Assembly (NCBI GenBank): GCA_910591455.2
Contig: OU342805.1
Coordinates: 28,210,766 to 28,274,765, forward strand
Length of the DNA: 64,000 nt
Source of the DNA: Pholis gunnellus
Taxonomy: Eukaryota > Chordata > Actinopteri > Perciformes > Pholidae
Direction: 5' to 3'
Part shown: positions 32,111 through 56,235 of the stretch, piece by piece
Position numbering within the stretch: position 1 is the first letter of the stretch
How the letters are laid out: every line of letters starts with the position of its first letter
Notes under the pieces: generated by a model
The model's input: the letters and a program-made list of their open reading frames with translations, nothing else
What the model was told of the DNA's origin: nothing
Databases searched by the model: none
Program-made: the position numbers and the translations under genes

Positions 32111-32680
32111 TAACGCTGCATTCTCTCTAATGTCCACCAGGGGGCGACTCCTCTGGTTGTATAGAAGTCTATGAGAAAATGACTACTTCTCTCTTGATTT
32201 ATTACCTCAGTAAACATTGTAAACATGAGTTTATGGTCTCAATCTCTAGTTTCAAGTCTTCTTCAATACAGCATGATGTTCATTTAGTGAATTATGGTCC
32301 ATTTAGAGCAGGGGTGTCAAACTCATTGTCGCTCTGGGGCCACATCAGCATCATGGTTGCCCCCAAAGGGCCGGTTGTCGGGGGGGGGGGGGGTGCTGCT
32401 CCTTCTTCGTCGGCGGGGAGGGGGGCTGCTGCTGCTGCTGCTGCTGCCACATACGCTGGTGGAGGTGTGCGCGGCGCGTGCGGATCGGGGAGGAGCTCCG
32501 CCTTGCGCGATACAACGGATATTTGTAAATTGTCCGACTTTTACATTTTTTTTTTTTGCTGGCGGATTCGCGGGCCACATAAAATGACGTGGCGGGCCGG
32601 ATCCGGCCCGCGGGCCGTATGTTTGACACCCCTGATTTAGAGTGATATTCACCTTGTGATTGACAGGTTGCTATCTATAT
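32111..32680. repeat. Dispersed repeat family A, copy split by a MITE
   Basis: The left part (32111-32308) matches 21677-21810 and then continues to GGTCCATTTAGAG. The right part resumes at 32635 with the duplicated ATTTAGAG and reaches GTGATTGACAGG, a phrase also found at 38944-38955. The intact order, GGTCCATTTAGAG then GTGATTGACAGGT, is seen at 38883-38957, which supports the split. Confidence 0.75.
32309..32634. mobile_element. hAT-type MITE, 326 bp, with 8-bp target duplication
   Basis: Terminal inverted repeats CAGGGGTGTCAAAC at the left and GTTTGACACCCCTG at the right, flanked by a perfect 8-base duplication ATTTAGAG (32301-32308 and 32635-32642). An 8-bp duplication and CAGGGGTGTCAAA ends are hallmarks of hAT non-autonomous elements. 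The interior is GC-rich (CGGGCCGGATCCGGCCCG palindrome near 32594) with a G-run and GCT repeats, and codes for nothing. Confidence 0.93.
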
Positions 32681-33454
32681 ATTGGCATCGTTTTTTGGCT
32701 GAGATCAATCTGTAAAGAGACGGTACGCTACCTGCTCAGCAGCAGACAGACAGAGAAACTAGCTGTTGAACATAGAGGAGCATTTAGCAGCCGAAGAGAC
32801 GGATATCTGGAGACCAAAAGCGGAGCTAAAAGAGAGAATATTGGACTCACATTCATCCGGTGGACCCCCCCCCCCCCCGTGTTCTATGTTGAAAAACAGA
32901 CAAGAAAATACACTAAAATTGAAGCTTTCTGTTTAATGTCAAGAAGAACCACCGCGGTCGAAGCAAACAAACAACGTCAGGGTTCCCAGTCACAATAAAG
33001 TTAATATACAACTCTGATAATTATCATAATCATCTTTTAATTGGTTTACAAACAAAAGAAACAAACCTGTAGGCCATCATGTGAAAAACACGCTTCTGAT
33101 CAACACTGTTTATTAAACCTGTGGTCCTTCCGGCCGTCGGAGTGGTTTAGAGTAGTGGTTACATGGTGACAGTGAGAGTCAATGGAGCTAAATGTGTGTA
33201 GTTATGCAACATAAGGAGCTTGTGTTAGCGGATGTTGACATTTTGAATTTGTAGTGTCTCATTTTAATGCAACGACGGGCCCAAATATCTCGACAGAAAA
33301 AGGTCTTGAGAGTATTGTTAAATGTTGAAGATAGCCACATGCTAACTTAGCAACACAGATATCTATATATGGATATATATTTAGATAGATATAAATAGAT
33401 GGATTAAGCTGTTAGTTTCACAGCTGGCAAACATTTCATCTGGAAACTTACTAA

Positions 33455-33670
33455 GAAATTTACCCAAGTACTGTACTTGAGTACAATTTCAAGGTACTTG
33501 TACTTTACTTTTCTTCATACTTTACACTACAATTCAGAGGGAAACGATTTTATTTTCAGTCCTCTACATTTATTCAATACCAATTCAATTTATTTACTTA
33601 GTTTGCAAAATATAATAAATGATGATGTATTATTATAGATTAACTTTATAGATTTCTGGGGATAAACTAA
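33455..33670. repeat. Fish interspersed repeat (TACTT family) copy
   Basis: Carries CCCAAGTACTGTACTTGAGT, AAGGTACTTGTACTTTACTT, TTCAGAGGGAAA and TAGATTAACTTTATAGATTT in the same order as the appl1 intron 1 copy. Confidence 0.6.
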
Positions 33671-34289
33671 CAAGCTACCCGGCAGTAAATAAAGTTATTA
33701 AAGTTAGCTCCACCTTTAAATACACACTTTTTAATTCTTTAATTTACTGAAACCGTTCCCGAGTTGACATGAACCGACATTTTAAATCATAATCCGTGGT
33801 TCTGTTCAATTGTCCAATATCCACGTTATCTGGGCCTCTTAATTACATTATACATTAAAATGACATTTTATTAATGTTAAAATGTAACATTTTCAGTGTC
33901 TGACAACAAAAAAAACTACAAATTCAAAATGTCAACTTGTCTCAACAACATTGCAATTATTCTAGGACAGATAAATAAGCATAATGTTCTGATTCATATC
34001 TCTGTATTTAGACATCGGTCGTAATAGCAAAATAATTATTGTACATCCTCATATCTGAGCCGTCATTTCACTTTACACCATTATGTACAAAACTCTTAAT
34101 TCTCTACAGAGTGAGATGTGAGAACAGCCCTCCATTAAAAAAATTTAAAATTGTTAAAATAAGTTGTTATTTTTACAAATATAAAACTTACATGGTTGCC
34201 CAACAACCAGATGTCACAGGTTTTTCCAACCAGCACACATTTGAGTTATTCTTCTTTACAATCTGCGATCTGCTTGACAAAGTATTTAT

Positions 34290-34440
34290 ACAACATGTGT
34301 TACACGTCATGTAACACGACATGTTACACATCATGTTACACGTCATGTTACACGACATGTTACACGACATGTTACACGTCATGTTACACGTCATGTTACA
34401 CGACATGTTACACGACATGTTACATGACATGTAACATGAC
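34290..34440. repeat. 12-bp tandem array (ATGTTACACGWC)
   Basis: About 11-12 copies of ATGTTACACGAC / ATGTTACACGTC. Both ends hold the inverted word (CATGTAACACG at the left and GTTACATGACATGTAAC at the right, itself a 17-base palindrome), so the array can fold back on itself. Confidence 0.9.
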
Positions 34441-35689
34441 GGCTTCAAGGAAAACAAACAAAAACACAATCCATCCGTCTGAAAAGTCATTTAACATTTT
34501 CAAACAAGTGATATTTTGAAATGCAAACTGTGCGTTTCACCAAGTACACTTTTAGAAAACGCTACAAAGTTATTGTCATTTAAAACTCTGAAAATACAAA
34601 TAACTGAATAAATTAAATGATCTGTTATTGCTTTGATTAAAGAAGTTTTTTTTACGTTTTGTTTTTCGGGGTCCAAGAATTCTTTTATGAATTCAAATAA
34701 AGTCAGAAGCTTTTAGTTTCAATTACATTATTTTTTGTGGCCGAGAACAGTTTAAACAATTTAAATAAATGATCAAAGTCACATTATTGTTTTCTCAATA
34801 TTGCTTCATCATTATTTTTTTTGTCACTGAAATGACCAGAAACCAATAAATCAATATAAAAACGTATCGTCTGAAGACAACCTGCAGTTAATGAGATAAA
34901 ACATGCCGCCGATTGATGCAGTGCTAGTTAACCCTTTATTAGAACTACACTTCTTTTATTTTCTCTGTGACTGTCGGTTTTTAGTTTCAACGATGCGTCT
35001 GTGTCGTTCACTTGCTCATCAGAAAACACGTAAAAACAGACTTCAGCCATATTTCTTTTTGGGGTCTGAAGGCAACGCAGAGCATCCTGAGCGGGAGGAT
35101 CGATGGCCGTCACAAGTTGTTGTTGTTGTTGTTGTTCTTCAGCGGAGTAAGTTTAGTTTAGTGTGAGAACAATCGTTGAGCTGCAGCTAAAAGATGCTTT
35201 TATTATCTTTACAGGAACCAGATTGAGACGAACTCGTCGAGTCTTCGGTTCTCCCTCCTGTAAGGCACCAGCATCGTTTTAAACCAACAAATCAAAACAG
35301 CTCAGTTAAAACAGAGCTGGCTGTCATGTTTGTTTAACGGTCACCAATCACCTAAAAACACGCTGCTTTTTGGACCGTTTGGACTTTCTTGTAATCAATC
35401 AGGTGAACGTCAGGTTTTGATTCAGTCTTCAGAAAATGATTCACACCGACATTTCTGAACATTTCAGGACATTTTGAATGTTTCCCTCACGCTGTTACGA
35501 TGGGCTACACAAAGCTCATGTGACACTAATACAGGGACGTGATTGGCTAATGAGCGTTTACTGCATTGACAGTTGTCGGAGGGTCGCTGGTGCTTAATGC
35601 TCTCTGTGTGTTTTATTAGTTAATATAGCAGTTCAATTTAATCATAAAGCACTGCTTGGCTCTGCTCGGCTCAGTTTGTTTGCATAAAA

Positions 35690-35692
<3 letters not shown>

Positions 35693-35752
<60 letters not shown>
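35693..35752 (+). repeat. (TG)n microsatellite
   Basis: About 30 uninterrupted TG units. Confidence 0.95.
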
Positions 35753-35754
<2 letters not shown>

Positions 35755-36382
35755 GGGCACACTGGTCCAGTTAGTGATGAAGTGCACTTCTTTTAAAAAC
35801 ATGAAAAAAACCTCCAAAGTCAGTTCCACCGGACTGCAGCGGTCCATCGCCAAAGTAAAAACTAAAAAAGGTCACGAGGCTAAAGAGCTGAGGGTCACAG
35901 GTCAGCTGCGTTCTTCTTCCCGCTCTTACCTTCAAGGTGAAGACGAGTCCGTCTGCCACACGAAGGCTCAGATGAAGCTCTTGTACCGGAGCTGCATACC
36001 CGAAAGAGCAAAGCGGTGACGAATCAAGCGCTTCCTTTTCCCCATTTTTCATAACGTCTCTGTGACGGGAAACACACCCGTGACACACCTCCTCAGAATC
36101 TTTCAATTCTGTTTCACCTCCTGAAAAAACTCTCCGGAGGAGTTTATGTCGTCACACGATCACCGAGACGTGAGCGACGGTCTGAATCCCTCTGAGCTGC
36201 TGCCGGAGACGTTTGGGTAAAAAAATAATAATGAAAAACTGAATTTGGATGAACAAGAATGTGCCGTGTGCTTTCCATGTCAGAACCACAAGAGGTCCTC
36301 AAACTGGGACCCAGTCTGGGAGGAGACCCACTAACCCCCCAAACTTTAAAACAAGCTCAGACTGGGGTAAGAGTTGCAGACT

Positions 36383-36406
36383 GGGGGGGGGGGGGGGGGG
36401 GGGGGG
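36383..36406 (+). repeat. G24 homopolymer just past the dennd6a stop codon
   Basis: Twenty-four consecutive G on the plus strand, i.e. a C-run beginning eight bases after the TGA of dennd6a in the sense strand. A pure run of this length is uncommon and may be partly an assembly effect. Confidence 0.9.
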
Positions 36407-36413
36407 TCAACGG

Positions 36414-48796
<12,383 letters not shown>

Positions 48797-49035
48797 GGCT
48801 GGCGACGGCTCAACACGTACCGTGCACTCGGAAAGGCTCCGGAGAACGCTAACGGTTGTTTTTTTGTTGACTGGTATATCGAGTTAGTGCTCAGGTTACA
48901 ACAACATAAGGCGAGCAGAGCTACAGAAAGTAGCTAGCCAGCTAGCAGTTAGCACAGGAGCAGGGGAGCGCACGTATACTACGTGGTGATGTGACGTCAT
49001 CGCGTAAGGTTGAGGTGATGTCATCGCGTAAGGTC
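48797..49035 (-). promoter_or_regulatory. dennd6a: dennd6a promoter with duplicated CRE-like sites
   Basis: Upstream of the minus-strand ATG is a CpG-containing stretch. A palindromic CRE TGACGTCA sits at 48992-48999 and a variant TGATGTCA at 49016-49023. Both belong to a 24-base direct duplication sharing TCATCGCGTAAGGT (48997-49010 and 49021-49034). They lie about 200-230 bases from the start codon, a usual place for CREB/ATF sites. Confidence 0.55.
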
Positions 49036-52000
49036 GTCCCCGGCACTGGGTTGTGTTCAAGTGAATCAATTATGAGACGTTCAATGTCTTACGTTTATCG
49101 TCAGCATTGGGAGATAACAATGTCAAACCTTTGACTTTCTAAATCATAATTAGATTGTCGCAGCAGAAATTTAGATAAATAGAAAAAATAAAAGAATGAA
49201 ATACTAAGACGTAGGTCTATGTAAAAAAAGATGTAACATGAATATCATAAAATAAAAAAATAGAGCACATGGAGACAAAATTGCGAGGTAAAATGTTTTT
49301 GAAGACTGTAAAGATCATTCTAAGGAATAACCTCATTAAGAGCAGATTATTTATCTTTCAAAACACTTTTCAACCACAATTGAGGACAAAATGAATAAAC
49401 CTAAAAATATTTCTATCATATCATAAACACTTTAATGTGTTCACCTTTTAAGAGAAAACCATTTCGTCAACACAAACAAATTACAATGTCCTGTTACTCA
49501 TTCCAACAGTCCACAATTATATCAGTCTCGTTAAACAAGTGTCAACAGTCCAAATATCCCCAAAATAAGTTATTGATGTAAGTCAAGGGTGTGTGTGTGT
49601 GTGTGTGTCTGTGTGTTGTATTGAAGGGGGTGAGTGGACTCTTCAGTCCAACTTCAGATCAGAACTAAAATTCATAAAGAAACTGTTAAACCTTGACTGA
49701 CATGTTGTTACTTTAAAACATATTTATTGTAAAATCCCTTCTTCCACACTGACCTTTTGGTCATATTTAAATATATTCACTATTTCATCTATATTCTGCT
49801 GCTATCAATTGAGTAAATTACTTCTTTAATTACAGCCTTACTCTAAAGTGTGATTCAGGAAAAAAAGGAGTAAATGAGCTTTATCTAAATCCTCTAAAAG
49901 CTCCATCGTTGAACAAACAGATGGATGAAACAGAGTGGGGGTGCTCACAGAGGGAAGGGGTACAAACACCCTGTTGATTGTGACACAAACCCACCGTAGT
50001 GCAGGTAAACATACGCAAATCTATCACATTTAGTTCCTATAAATGTAACTATATTTGTTAAATGACGTATACTGTATTACATTATACTAATAGTAAATAT
50101 AATACTAACCTAGTGTATATATTATCGATAAGTTCCGTATGGTTTTGATGGTTTTTATACCCATGGTCCTGAGAAAAACGATGTTAAATGAATGGTTAAA
50201 ACGACAAAATAAACTTGAGTTTACAGTAGAAATACAAATATAATGTATGCATATATAAATACATATTAAACGATATGTAAAATATGTAGAGAAACAAATG
50301 AATTCATCTTAATTTAATAATATAATACATATATTGACATGAATAAACAATATCACATCACCGTTCATATAATATAACAATGTATCACAACTTCTCAATG
50401 CGTCAATAAAACTTTAAGCGCTTCACATGAAACAGAAGTAGATCATTAAATAACTGCTTTTATAAATATGTGTTTTAAGTTGAACTTATAGTGAGTCGCT
50501 TGTTTCAAACGAACAGCTTCCTGTTTAATTGGACGCTGTGATGTCAAACGGGGCAAAGAAGCTGAACACAGTAAGATGCCGTTAAATCTCAAATTATAGT
50601 CAGACTGTTCGTGCAGCGACAGCTGGTCCTCTGCTCGCTCTGCAGGGGGGTTGGGCATGGCTGCAGGGACTATAGGACCAGGATCAGGACCAGGACCAGG
50701 TTAGAGTAAAACTTCAAGACTTTTGAACACTGTTATGGTCTGACGTTACACCTCTGGTTGACCTTAACAGTCTGGTATTCGTGGCTCAGTCCTTGGCTCG
50801 TCCTTGGCTCTGGTATATTTGGAACCGGCTGATAATCAGGCTGATCCTGATGTGAAGCCTGCAGTGACCCCTCAGGCCTCTCAGATCCACCAAGACCTCC
50901 TGCAGGAGTACATGCTCGTACATGTACAACCTGAGATGTGAAAGGAACTTGTTGGCACAGAAATTGTGATTTCATTATACCAAACACCAGCGACCCATGT
51001 GAATAACATAGAGGGTCAAATAAAAGAAGAAGGAATATAGAGCAAAGGAGAGTTTGGAGCAATAGTTTGACATTTTGGGAAGTAGGCTTATTTTCCTTTA
51101 TTGTAAAACACTTCGTGCTACATTTAATGAAAGGTGCTATAGAAATAAAGTGTTCTATTATATATTTGATGTGGCATCTCTGCTTCTTTTGAGAGAGAGA
51201 GACAGACAGGAAAGGCAAGATTGTACTTCCTCTTATTATCATTATTGTTATTTGCATCATACTTTTTGTTCTCGATGAGAGGCTTGATTACTCTCTTGAT
51301 ACTCTCATGTGTACAGAGTAAATGTGAAGCAGCATGAAGCATCCAGAGGGATTGGAAACAGGTGGAAAGAGCCGGACCGGCTCAGTCCAAACTTCAGAAA
51401 ATCTGCCTATTAGCGCCTCTAAATCAGTAACTGTGTGAAGTCTTGTCTTGAGGTTGGCAGTAACTTGTCATCGTGGTCAGGTTGCCAGGAAAAATATATC
51501 TTACAGACAACTGTGCATTTACATCAATGGTATAAAGCACTACATCGCTTTGCATAGAGGTCCAGTCTCTGCCAAGATTGTGGGAACTATTTTCCCAATG
51601 GTGGTGCTAAGACAACAATCTGAATCTCAAAACTCCATTTTATGAAACATTTTACATGTTTCAAATGTAACCATCAATCAGTGGATTCTGAACAAAACTG
51701 CTAAAATAATTTCATCCCATTCTGACTAGTTTATAAAATAATGAAGCCACAGTTCAGCAGCTTACAGATATGATTATTATTATTTTGTTCTTGCCGCTAA
51801 AAGTCTCAATAGTTGAATTATATTCTTATTTAACATATTAGTGAAGCAGAATGTCTCTTTCACAAAGAAAACGTTCTGAACTTTGGTTCATCTGTGGTTA
51901 AACAAAGGTTGAGAACAGCATGTTTTAGATGCACAAAACTGGAAACATTAACGATTAATTATAGTTCTATTCTAAATCTCCTGTTCAAAATGAACGGATT

Positions 52001-52524
52001 AAACCAAAGTGATGTCCTGTGGTGTTTTCTCCTCCCATACTTCATGTCCTACTGTCTCATCCAGCATTGATTTGGTCTCAGCTGTCGGTTCACCAGAACA
52101 CAGCGGGGACGTTTCTGGAGCCACAAGAAGAATTTGATCTCCTCCTACGTCACTCCACCCCACCCTGCTGCCCCAGGCCATAAATCAAGACACCTGGACA
52201 AAACCCTATGATGTAACCGTAAAATATTGTCATTTGGTGTTCGTATTAATAGTATCACAAATATGAAAAGGTATACCGTAAGACAACAACGGGTACGTTT
52301 AAAACAGTTTAAAGTACACTCCCTGTGTTTTTAGCCCCAAATCCCAGTGTAATAATAACTTTAGTGACATTCCAATGGGAAAACCTCGAGAAAACCTTTT
52401 TAGTTTTGACTGTAAATATGTCTGGAATTATGAATTATGAATTGTTAACAACAAAAAAGAACAACAGCCTAAAAAAAGACCTTGTTTTATTGCCATCTAG
52501 TGTCCACACCAGAGCCAGGTAGGC

Positions 52525-52569
<45 letters not shown>

Positions 52570-53500
52570 TTTTTTCATTGTATAATTTGCTTTTGTTCAT
52601 TTTTAAAAATCACAAACATATTTATGTAATATCAAAGTATTGCTTTGACATTTGTTTTACATATGTATTGTTTCCATATGTAGCTCTAAAGTCAAATTTA
52701 AGTAAATTGTGATGTGTTTTTTATTTCCTGTTGTTTATAACAAAGGCCTATTGTCTGTGATTAAATAATGGGCATTATTTATCCTGTTGTTATCTAGCTG
52801 TGGACTAAAATCATATTATATTTTTAGTTATTACAGTTAGTATATTGTGTGATATATTTCTAATTATAATTCCATATCAGTTCCATTTTTACCATTATAA
52901 TTTAAATACCATATTATCGAAAATACTTGTATGCATTTACGAAGGCTGGAAATGAAGAGTAGCCTTCTAAACAAAGTAGGCTAGATAAACAAGTTGAAGC
53001 AAGTTTATTTTCCAAACATCCGACGATTAATTTTGATGTAGTAAGTAATCATTTTTTATTTAATATCTCAAGATCTTGATTTAGTAATTCAAATTAACAT
53101 GACGTTTGAGTATTTTTCTTCATCATTTCCAATTTCTTTTTTTTTTCATACGACAAAAAAACTATTTTGTATGGAAGCCCATTTCTACCAGCAAAAAATC
53201 ACAAAAAATCACTAACAAATCACTAAAAATCACTAACAAATCACAACAAATCACTAACAAAAGTGAAGTTATTATTATTTTTAATTTACAAAAAAACAAC
53301 AATACAAATACAAATAAATTATATAATTATATATCGGTTTTATTCTTTCTAAAAACACTTTCATTTTCTTGTATATTTTTTTTGTAAATTTAAAAAAATA
53401 AAATAAATAACTATTTTTATTGTTGCTGTCGGAAATGGGCTTCCATACTTCTATGATATTCGTTTAAACCAAATTAATTGCAAATATTTTAACGTTAATG
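49036..53500. other. Intergenic stretch between dennd6a and slmap promoters
   Basis: No gene supported. Mostly AT-rich DNA. It contains a GT tract (49589-49616), an (AT)n tract (52528-52568) and a TA-flanked MITE (53172-53445). The 175-codon minus-strand frame at 50733-51260 has no recognisable domain or splice sites. Confidence 0.5.
53172..53445. mobile_element. MITE of about 274 bp with TGGAAGCCCATTTC inverted ends and TA duplication
   Basis: Left end TGGAAGCCCATTTC (53172-53185) and right end GAAATGGGCTTCCA (53432-53445) are perfect inverted repeats, each flanked by TA (53170-53171 and 53446-53447). The interior is A/T-rich with tandem AATCACTAACAA words. TA duplication suggests a Tc1/mariner- or pogo-type source. 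No coding capacity. Confidence 0.75.
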
Positions 53501-54024
53501 TCTACGTTGTGTTTTTCTTTACAGTCAACTGACATAATGAGCTCATCGATGTGAGTTGATGTAACTCGGTCAGTGAACGCACCTCGCCTTGTCTGTCTGC
53601 TCTCTAGTTACAAGTATGGCGGCTTGGACTTGCGGAGGAGGAGGACAACTTCTTATAGATTCCTCCCGGAAAACTGTAGGAAAGCGGCGGCTTTAAAACT
53701 CTCAACCGTCTCGGTAAAAAAACGACCTGGAACTGAGACACACGCGACGACGACCGCGCGCAACTTGTGGCTTTTACGGAGTTTTTTTTTTCCCCTGGAA
53801 GATAACCTGGAGCTTGTGTGATGCGCGTGAGGACCCGCAGTCAAGAAACTCCCCTGACTGTCAGTTAGCTAGCCGGCTAGCTGCTAGCTCGTTAGCTCAG
53901 CCACCGTTTCATGCTAACATTCGCTTGCAGGGGCTCCGTAGTAGCTAAAAAAAAGGCGGGCTAGCTTGCTGCTTTTATTTTGCTCCCAGGAGACACAAGG
54001 GGATGGCATTTCGCCTCCATCCCG
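53501..54024 (+). promoter_or_regulatory. slmap: slmap promoter and probable non-coding first exon
   Basis: GC- and CpG-richer DNA with GGCGG-type motifs (about 53617, 53683), followed by a GTAAGC donor at 54025 after CCTCCATCCCG. Spliced to the acceptor at 54838 this would form the 5' leader of slmap. An upstream ATG at 54003 would start a nine-codon uORF (MAFRLHPGV) spanning the junction. Transcription start and use of this exon are inferred. Confidence 0.4.
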
Positions 54025-54838
54025 GTAAGCGAACTGGTTGAGAGGGGTGTGGGGAGAAAACATTTGGGCACCTGGTTGATAAGTTTTGTCGGCACTCATT
54101 AGCCTAGCCTAGCCTAGCCTAGCTTACTTGGTTCAACGCCAGAAAACGTTGGCCGAGAGAGTTAGCGCTAGCTTTGCCCCGTCCGTTTTGCGAGCTAGCC
54201 AATTAGCATTTTAGTTGCACAAGAAGACCTGTGCTAATCCCTCGTTCATGAGTGTTTTTTGACGCGTCTGCACTAACTAATATCAGACCAAGAACCGCTT
54301 TAGTTAGCCTAATTGACCGTAAATGATAAATAACTCAGGGATGTTTTTTTGCTAGTTAGTCGTTAGCGACCTTACAGGTGTTCTGGTAGAGGGAGTGGTG
54401 GCGCTAGGTAGCTAAGCTAAGGTATCAGGGTAAACAGCGTCATTCAGATTATTATGGCTGTAAATGACGAATAGATTACAAGACGACACGTTACTAAGCG
54501 GTGTGTAAGCCGACTGGCGTGTTGCACATTGCTGCGAGACAAGATTTAACACTGCTAGAAGGCGCGCAATAACATTGTTAACTGTTCCCTTTGCCTGCTT
54601 CTTCAGTGCCGGAATAGTTTGATGGACGTGGGAGGCTGTTTTCCAGGCTGTCAGTGCTATAATACTCAGTCATGTATGTCTTGACACATGGCACCCTGGT
54701 CTGTGCATAGTGCCTGCTGTCAGATATATATATATATATAAGTATCGTTATGTAGCTTTGGTGCAGTCAGTGAGGGGAATGTCTTGTCTTTTTTATACCT
54801 GTTGGTTTGTTTTTTATTTTCATTTGTTTCAAACACAG

Positions 54839-55263
54839 GAGTGTGAATCGAAGTGGGAAAGCAGTGCAGCCCGGGCTGTGCACAGTGGACAATGTTTATT
54901 AGTTAGTGCCTAGGAACTTAAAAGGACTGACAGTTCTGCCTACACATATAGGCAACAGATATTGTACTTTTATTCATTGGTGGATTGTAACAGAAGACTG
55001 CCACTCTGGATCAAGAAAACCTGCCCCCCGTGTCCGGTTGGAGTAACACTCTTAAGCCAAAATCAATGCCTTCGGCGCTGGCCGTGTTCGCCTGCCGACC
55101 CAACTCGCACCCATTCCAGGAGCGGCATGTGTACCTGGATGAGCCAGTCAAGATCGGCAGGTCGGTGGCTCGGTGTCGGCCGGCCCAGAACAACGCCACC
55201 TTTGACTGCAAGGTGCTGTCCAGGAATCATGCCCTGGTTTGGTTCGACCACAAGACCTGCAAG
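54839..55263 (+). CDS. slmap: slmap first coding exon (partial gene); coding part 55066-55263
   Basis: The acceptor CAAACACAG ends at 54838; translation starts at 55066 and the exon closes at 55263 (AAG) with a GTAAGA donor in phase 0, giving 66 codons. MPSALAVFACRPNSHPFQER then VYLDEPVKIGRSVARCRPAQ is almost identical to human SLMAP. This is the first half of the FHA domain, including the phosphothreonine-binding arginine R32 in KIGRS and the SRNHA motif (52-56). SLMAP is a tail-anchored coiled-coil protein of the STRIPAK complex; its FHA domain binds phosphorylated MST1/2 and brings PP2A to them, dampening Hippo signalling. The remaining FHA, coiled-coil and tail-anchor exons are beyond the window. 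The human protein has Gly where this exon has C65. Confidence 0.95.
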
Positions 55264-56172
55264 GTAAGAGAGGATGATTGTTACTAACCTGACATTTTGT
55301 TCCTGTGCTTTCCTTCAAGAGCAGGCAAGCCTTCTATGACAGCCTCGTGGACCGTAACTTCACAAATGACCACCTCAAAGTGATTCTAAATCTTATTTAA
55401 ATGGCCAGCAGCTCTGCCTCCATCACACATGTTCTGTTTTACATCCTAACACCCTGACGCAAGACCTGTTCTCGAGTGTGAACTTTGCTCAGGCCTGAAC
55501 AGATTTAGTTTGTTTAAGGGTGAGATCACATCAAGCATGTTTGAAGGCAAACATCAAGCTCTGCGGTGTTTCCTTCTGTAGACCTATCCAACACTGAACT
55601 TGGAGGGTAATGCATCATTGAGTAAAGGATCCCAAAACTCAAAGGGATTATGGGTAGAAAGACAAAGATGCTGGTCCTCATGCTAGGGAAGCTGAAAAGA
55701 AGAAAGTAAAGTTGATCGATTCTGGATTTATGTTCCACCCACCTTTTAAAAAATATTTACTTTAAGGCAGTCTCGCAAATAGACAATTGTCGAGAGAGAG
55801 AACGGGGATAGAGTATTGCAGTTATGTAGCATAGTTCAACTACCAAAGTGCTCCTAAAAGCAAAATCTCATCCTGATCATCCACATTCTTGTGGTGATTG
55901 TGATTGTGATCATTTTCTTGATGGGTTACATTTTGTCCTGGACTAAACATAAATTCAATGCAGATATCTACTGAGGAATGTCCTTAGTCCAGTCTAGGAC
56001 TAGACTTAATCCTCGGCTATGAAGCCAACCTGTTATTTCTTTTAAAATCCACAGGTCTCAGATCAGAATCAGATCAGTGTGTGCGTGTGTAGTTTCTCTG
56101 TAGAACAGGTTGAACAGGCTGAGACAACCACGGGATTAACCCAACTATGTGGCATGCAGGGACTTTGAAATA

Positions 56173-56174
<2 letters not shown>

Positions 56175-56227
<53 letters not shown>
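56175..56227 (+). repeat. (GT)n microsatellite, slmap intron 1
   Basis: About 26 GT units ending in a GCGCGCGC block. Confidence 0.95.

Positions 56228-56235
<8 letters not shown>

Larger units (their letters stand above)
31415..36413. other. Region between pentraxin and dennd6a stop codons
   Basis: No gene supported. Pentraxin 3' UTR probably ends after AATAAA at 31681. The dennd6a 3' UTR (minus strand) should extend left from 36413; its end was not placed. Contents: repeat family A with a nested hAT MITE (32111-32680), TACTT-family repeat (33455-33670), a 12-bp tandem array (34290-34440), a GT tract (35693-35752) and a DR1 motif (35892-35904). Confidence 0.5.

Noticed and set aside
32179..32652. 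Overlapping open frames of 92-153 codons on both strands
   Set aside because: They fall inside the hAT MITE and repeat family A, with Gly, Ala or Pro runs from simple repeats.
35696..36106. Overlapping open frames on both strands left of dennd6a
   Set aside because: Probably dennd6a 3' UTR or intergenic; frames begin in a GT microsatellite and show no domain.
50733..51260. 175-codon minus-strand open frame upstream of slmap
   Set aside because: Non-ATG or weak start, no domain, composition like neighbouring intergenic DNA.
54095..54125. (AGCCT)n short repeat resembling telomeric motifs
   Set aside because: Five-base unit AGCCT repeated about four times; not TTAGGG, so not an interstitial telomere.
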